From Geobacter sp. (GTDB lineage: Bacteria; Desulfobacterota; Desulfuromonadia; Geobacterales; Geobacteraceae), in contig RPRC01000090.1 in assembly GCA_003857395.1 (NCBI GenBank), forward strand, positions 1-47,323: a stretch of DNA of 47,323 nt, in the 5' to 3' direction. How positions within the stretch are numbered: the stretch's first letter is position 1; each line of letters starts with the position of its first letter. The translations under genes were made by a program, and so were the position numbers. Under the pieces are notes generated by a model that saw only the letters and a program-made list of their open reading frames with translations, was not told where the DNA came from and did no database searches. This document shows positions 44,368 through 47,323 of this stretch, one piece after another.

Positions 44368-45266
44368 AGACCCCGATTATTGCTATAAAGGTAGATGTTG
44401 ATACCTATTCCGGTACTCGCGAGGGAGTTCCTCGTCTGCTGGAAATGCTGGATTTGTTGGGCATTAAGGCAACATTCTACTTTTCCATGGGGCCTGATAA
44501 TTCGGGGAAGGCTATCCGGCGCATCTTTACGCGAAAAGGCTTTCTGAAAAAGATGATCCGAACGAAAGCCCCAGCCATGTATGGTGTTAAGACGCTTCTT
44601 TACGGCACTATTCTGCCGGCGCCTCAAATAGCAGAGGCTTTTCCTGCAATTCTCCAAAGCGTGTATTCCAGGGGGCATGAGGTAGGTATTCACTGTTGGG
44701 ATCATGTCCATTGGCATGATAAGTTGCCAGAAATGCCCATTGACAAGGTGCAAGGGGAGCTTGATAAAGCCAGTCAACTTTTTATTGAAACTTTTCACTT
44801 TCGAGCTGAAACTACGGCTGCCCCAGGTTGGACAGTTTCACCAGCATCACTTCAGGTGCAGGATACAATGTCGCTAAAGTATTGCAGCGACTCACGTGGC
44901 TGCTCACCCTTTTACCCCGTAGTTGATGGGAAGCGGTATTCAACGCTGCAGATTCCCACAACTCTTCCTACGATGGATGAGCTGCTGGGAATGGATGGCA
45001 TTTCTCCAAGTACCATTAACGACCATTATCTTGCTCTTATCAGGCCAGGATTAAATGTGCATACGATCCATGCAGAGCTTGAGGGTGGGGGGATGGCAGA
45101 TGTATTTATGGATCTTTCGCAGCGTCTTCAAAAGGCAGATGCCCGCTTTCTAACCCTTTCACAGGCAGCTGAAGCGGCAAAGGTAACTACTCCCCCCGAT
45201 TGCGAGCTTGTCATGAAAGATATCCCGGGTCGGGCAGGACTCGTTGCGGTCCAGGTACTTCCTTAA
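44364..45266 (+). CDS. arnD: 4-deoxy-4-formamido-L-arabinose-undecaprenol deformylase
   Basis: 300 residues of the polysaccharide-deacetylase (NodB) fold. Metal Asp in VDVDTYSG, His pair in [14 protein letters not shown] and the final [14 protein letters not shown] are present. It removes the formyl group on the carrier lipid before L-Ara4N transfer to lipid A, giving polymyxin resistance. arnB, arnC and arnT are not in the window. Confidence 0.92.
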   Translation: MKTPIIAIKVDVDTYSGTREGVPRLLEMLDLLGIKATFYFSMGPDNSGKAIRRIFTRKGFLKKMIRTKAPAMYGVKTLLYGTILPAPQIAEAFPAILQSVYSRGHEVGIHCWDHVHWHDKLPEMPIDKVQGELDKASQLFIETFHFRAETTAAPGWTVSPASLQVQDTMSLKYCSDSRGCSPFYPVVDGKRYSTLQIPTTLPTMDELLGMDGISPSTINDHYLALIRPGLNVHTIHAELEGGGMADVFMDLSQRLQKADARFLTLSQAAEAAKVTTPPDCELVMKDIPGRAGLVAVQVLP

Positions 45267-45319
45267 CGTTTAAATCTCAGGGTAAATACTGCTTGCGTTG
45301 TGTAGCTGCAAACTTGCAC

Positions 45320-47095
45320 CTATAAAAGACTCTGCAACTCCCCGATCATTCCTCCAAGCAAGTCGTATCCTTCCTGCCAAAAGTTATTATCTGCCAGGTT
45401 GATTCCTGCACTTTTTACTGTTTCAGCCGGTGACAGTGATCCTCCGCTTTTCAGAATTTCCGTAAAAATTGGTACGAATGTGGTTTCCGAGCTCAGATAT
45501 TTCTGAAAGAGTGCGAGTACAAGTAATTCAGCGAAAGTGTACGAATAGCAATAAAAGCGGGAATGAACAAAGTGAGAGATATAACTCCACCCCCATCGAT
45601 AGGGCTCAATCATTTCAACTGTATTTCCATACAAGTTGGCGTTTTCTTCCCACCAGATATCGCAGATCTCTGACGCTGAGAGCAGGCCATGTTCTCTACC
45701 ATTGTGCAATCGTTCTTCAAAACGTGTAAGTACGTTCTGACGAAACGTTGTTGCTATAATATCCTCTATTTGTGCGCAGAGAAGAGAAATCTTCACGGCG
45801 GGGTCGGCCTCGCGTTCCAATAGAAATCGAGTTAACAGCATTTCGCCAAATACTGAGGCAGTTTCCGCAAGGGGAAGGGGCGGGTGGTAATTCAGCATAC
45901 TTTTATTCTGGGCCAGCACATAGTGGAGTCCATGACCGAGTTCATGTGCCAGCGTTGCCACATCACGCAGATTTCCGGTATAGTTCATCAGGACAAAAGG
46001 CGGAAGGGAGGGCGATATTCCCATGCAGAAAGCACCCCCACTTTTGCCGGGTCGAGGAAATGCATCAATTCTTTTTTCTGCAAAAAAGCTTTCAATGATC
46101 TCTCGGAAATCAGGGTTAAATGCAGAGTATGACTCCAAGACCATTGCATGTGCTTGAGAAAAAGAAAATTTCTTGTCTGTCTTGCGTATTGGGGCATAGA
46201 TATCCGTGTTCTTCAGTTTTGGGATTCGCAAGATGCGAGCCTTGAGGAGAAAATACTCCCTTGCAAGTTGATAATTTCTTTCTGTTGTCTCCATGAGGCT
46301 ACTAACTGATTCAGTCGACAGTTCGTTGGTAAGATGAGTTGGCTCCATTGGAAAGCTATAGTTGCGCAGTTGCCGCTCCTGGTGATGATCGAGCGCAATA
46401 GTATTCATAATGGTGCTGAAGATGATTGACTCCCCTTGGAAACGATTGAGAAACACCGTAAACGCCTGCTCACGCACAGAAGCATCGTCATGGTGAAGTA
46501 GCCCCAGCAGTTCCTCCCCCGTTAATTCTTTTTCAGTACCATCAATTTCCATGCGATAGCTGAATGAAGCAGTCAACTCGTCAAAAAGTCGAGTAAAGGC
46601 TTCAGTTCCCGTTAAGCTCTTTTGCTTCAAAAGGCGCTCTTCTCTTTCGCTAAGGGTATGAGATTTGAATCTTCGGAGTCCTTCGAGATAGTGTCTGTAT
46701 TGTTGGAGTTGCTCACTTTGGAGAAGGGGCTGAAATATCTCCTCAGCAATCTCATTAATTTCTAACTCGAAAAACAAAAGTTCTTGTGCAGAAATATTTG
46801 CCAGCTCAATTCCGCGTTGCGATAGTTTTTGGTGCAATGCGTCTTTACTGTCTGCCGCAAAAACCAGATAGGCATAGACTTCTGGTACGATGATACTCTC
46901 GTAGACAGCCTCTAGTTCTGTGAGTGCATAACGTAGATTCGTCGCATCGAGTAACGATACTTTTTTAAAATATTTTGTACGAAAATAGCTGATGCGCGCT
47001 GTTGCTTTCGAGAAATCTCCGTCAAGTTCAACGGATTCTGGAGAAGGGTAAAGCGATCTGGTTTCCCAGATATATTTTTCTTGAAGACTATTCAT
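45320..47095 (-). CDS. pepF: Oligoendopeptidase F (M3 metallopeptidase)
   Basis: 591 residues. The zinc site HELGHGLH (near residue 385) and a distal Glu (AETASVFGE) are canonical of M3B peptidases. It cleaves short cytoplasmic peptides. Strong N-terminal helical region, no signal peptide. It converges with arnD (54-bp gap). The start ATG at 47095 is used because the next residues (NSLQEKYIWETRSLYPS) already belong to the domain. Confidence 0.95.
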   Translation of the reverse strand: MNSLQEKYIWETRSLYPSPESVELDGDFSKATARISYFRTKYFKKVSLLDATNLRYALTELEAVYESIIVPEVYAYLVFAADSKDALHQKLSQRGIELANISAQELLFFELEINEIAEEIFQPLLQSEQLQQYRHYLEGLRRFKSHTLSEREERLLKQKSLTGTEAFTRLFDELTASFSYRMEIDGTEKELTGEELLGLLHHDDASVREQAFTVFLNRFQGESIIFSTIMNTIALDHHQERQLRNYSFPMEPTHLTNELSTESVSSLMETTERNYQLAREYFLLKARILRIPKLKNTDIYAPIRKTDKKFSFSQAHAMVLESYSAFNPDFREIIESFFAEKRIDAFPRPGKSGGAFCMGISPSLPPFVLMNYTGNLRDVATLAHELGHGLHYVLAQNKSMLNYHPPLPLAETASVFGEMLLTRFLLEREADPAVKISLLCAQIEDIIATTFRQNVLTRFEERLHNGREHGLLSASEICDIWWEENANLYGNTVEMIEPYRWGWSYISHFVHSRFYCYSYTFAELLVLALFQKYLSSETTFVPIFTEILKSGGSLSPAETVKSAGINLADNNFWQEGYDLLGGMIGELQSLL

Positions 47096-47226
47096 TGCAG
47101 ATATTCCCCTTCATCTATTATGATTTTCGTGTATAATTATAACTGCCATGTGAAGCGTATCCTGTCAATGGCTCGATTAAGCTAAATTGCGAAAAACACC
47201 TCGGCGAAAAAACCTGCACAAAGTAC

Positions 47227-47255
47227 TTGACAGGGAAAGGCCTACTTGGTATAAA
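47227..47255 (+). promoter_or_regulatory. Strong consensus promoter reading off the window
   Basis: TTGACA (47227-47232), exactly 17 nt, TATAAA (47250-47255). Transcription would run rightwards into sequence beyond the window; the last 68 bases (G/C-rich ACCGGGGATTAGC and CAGCGGGGC) contain no start I can support. The other 130 bases after pepF (47096-47226) hold only its presumed promoter. Confidence 0.75.
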
Positions 47256-47323
47256 CGATCCTCTTGCGCACCGGGGATTAGCAGTTGGTGCAGCGGGGCA
47301 GAAAAAAGATCTTTCAGAAGAAA

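Noticed and set aside
47256..47323. tRNA gene downstream of the strong promoter at the right edge
   Set aside because: The visible bases do not fold into a D-arm and acceptor stem; sequence ends too soon to judge.

Overview
The window looks like a chromosomal contig from an anaerobic, metal-cycling bacterium of the Geobacter/Desulfuromonas group. This rests on hgcAB, a GSU3473-type small protein, PerR with a flavodiiron protein and rubredoxin, an Na+-type N-ATPase, PilZ and CheW proteins, and the ACR3/ArsC arsenic genes. No species is claimed. I see no rRNA, tRNA, CRISPR array, integrase or transposase. The first 90 bases contain long G and C runs and may be a poor contig end.

Layout. 0.1-3.2 kb: a carotenoid-oxygenase-family lipoprotein, a small Gly/Tyr/His lipoprotein, and an ArsM-like methyltransferase that lacks the arsenite-binding cysteines. 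3.5-8.6 kb: a TetR-controlled tripartite ABC efflux operon (TolC, HlyD, FtsX-type permease, ATPase) with a clear operator. 8.7-14.2 kb: an arsenic island with two ArsR regulators, a small thioredoxin plus ArsP-type permease, an ArsG remnant, a truncated Fe-S-type protein, a zinc ribbon, an AhpD-like protein, ArsC and ACR3. 14.2-14.5 kb: the C-terminal remnant of a radical SAM/SPASM gene with a TGA in place of a Cys codon. 14.6-21.5 kb: a complete N-ATPase operon (atpDCQRBEFAG). 21.6-25.3 kb: cyclopropane fatty acid synthase, an intact radical SAM/SPASM relative of the remnant, and the PPDK/PEP synthase regulator. 25.4-31.4 kb (minus strand): glgX-fba-pfk-pyk, a lower-glycolysis operon. 31.8-33.8 kb: a small GSU3473-like protein and hgcA-hgcB, the mercury methylation pair. 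33.9-39.2 kb: a secreted protein, an R3H/AAA ATPase, CheW and NadE. 39.3-41.2 kb (minus): perR-fprA-rubredoxin oxidative-stress genes. 41.4-47.1 kb: PilZ, a split arnA plus arnD for L-Ara4N lipid A modification, and oligoendopeptidase F.

The main finding is hgcA. Its reading frame runs from an ATG at 32374 through an in-frame TGA (32470-32472), in the context Ser-Cys-TGA-Gly-Pro, into the conserved HgcA sequence. An 8-bp hairpin with a G-rich loop lies 19 nt after the TGA, where a bacterial SECIS element belongs. There is no usual start codon between the TGA and a TTG that would cut away conserved HgcA residues. The simplest reading is a selenocysteine-containing HgcA. The radical SAM remnant also has TGA where its intact relative has Cys, so there are two candidate UGA-decoding sites in one window.

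Regulation can be read in several places: a TetR palindrome directly after the -10; a 6-8-6 inverted repeat shared by the ArsM-like gene and arsR1; three copies of a GCGGATA-type palindrome in the arsR2/arsC block; and two regulators (arsR2, perR) whose promoters place the predicted transcription start on the ATG, suggesting leaderless mRNAs. By eye the left half (arsenic, N-ATPase, radical SAM) is richer in G+C than the right half, and broken genes and repeats are concentrated there, which fits an accessory region built by transfer and decay.
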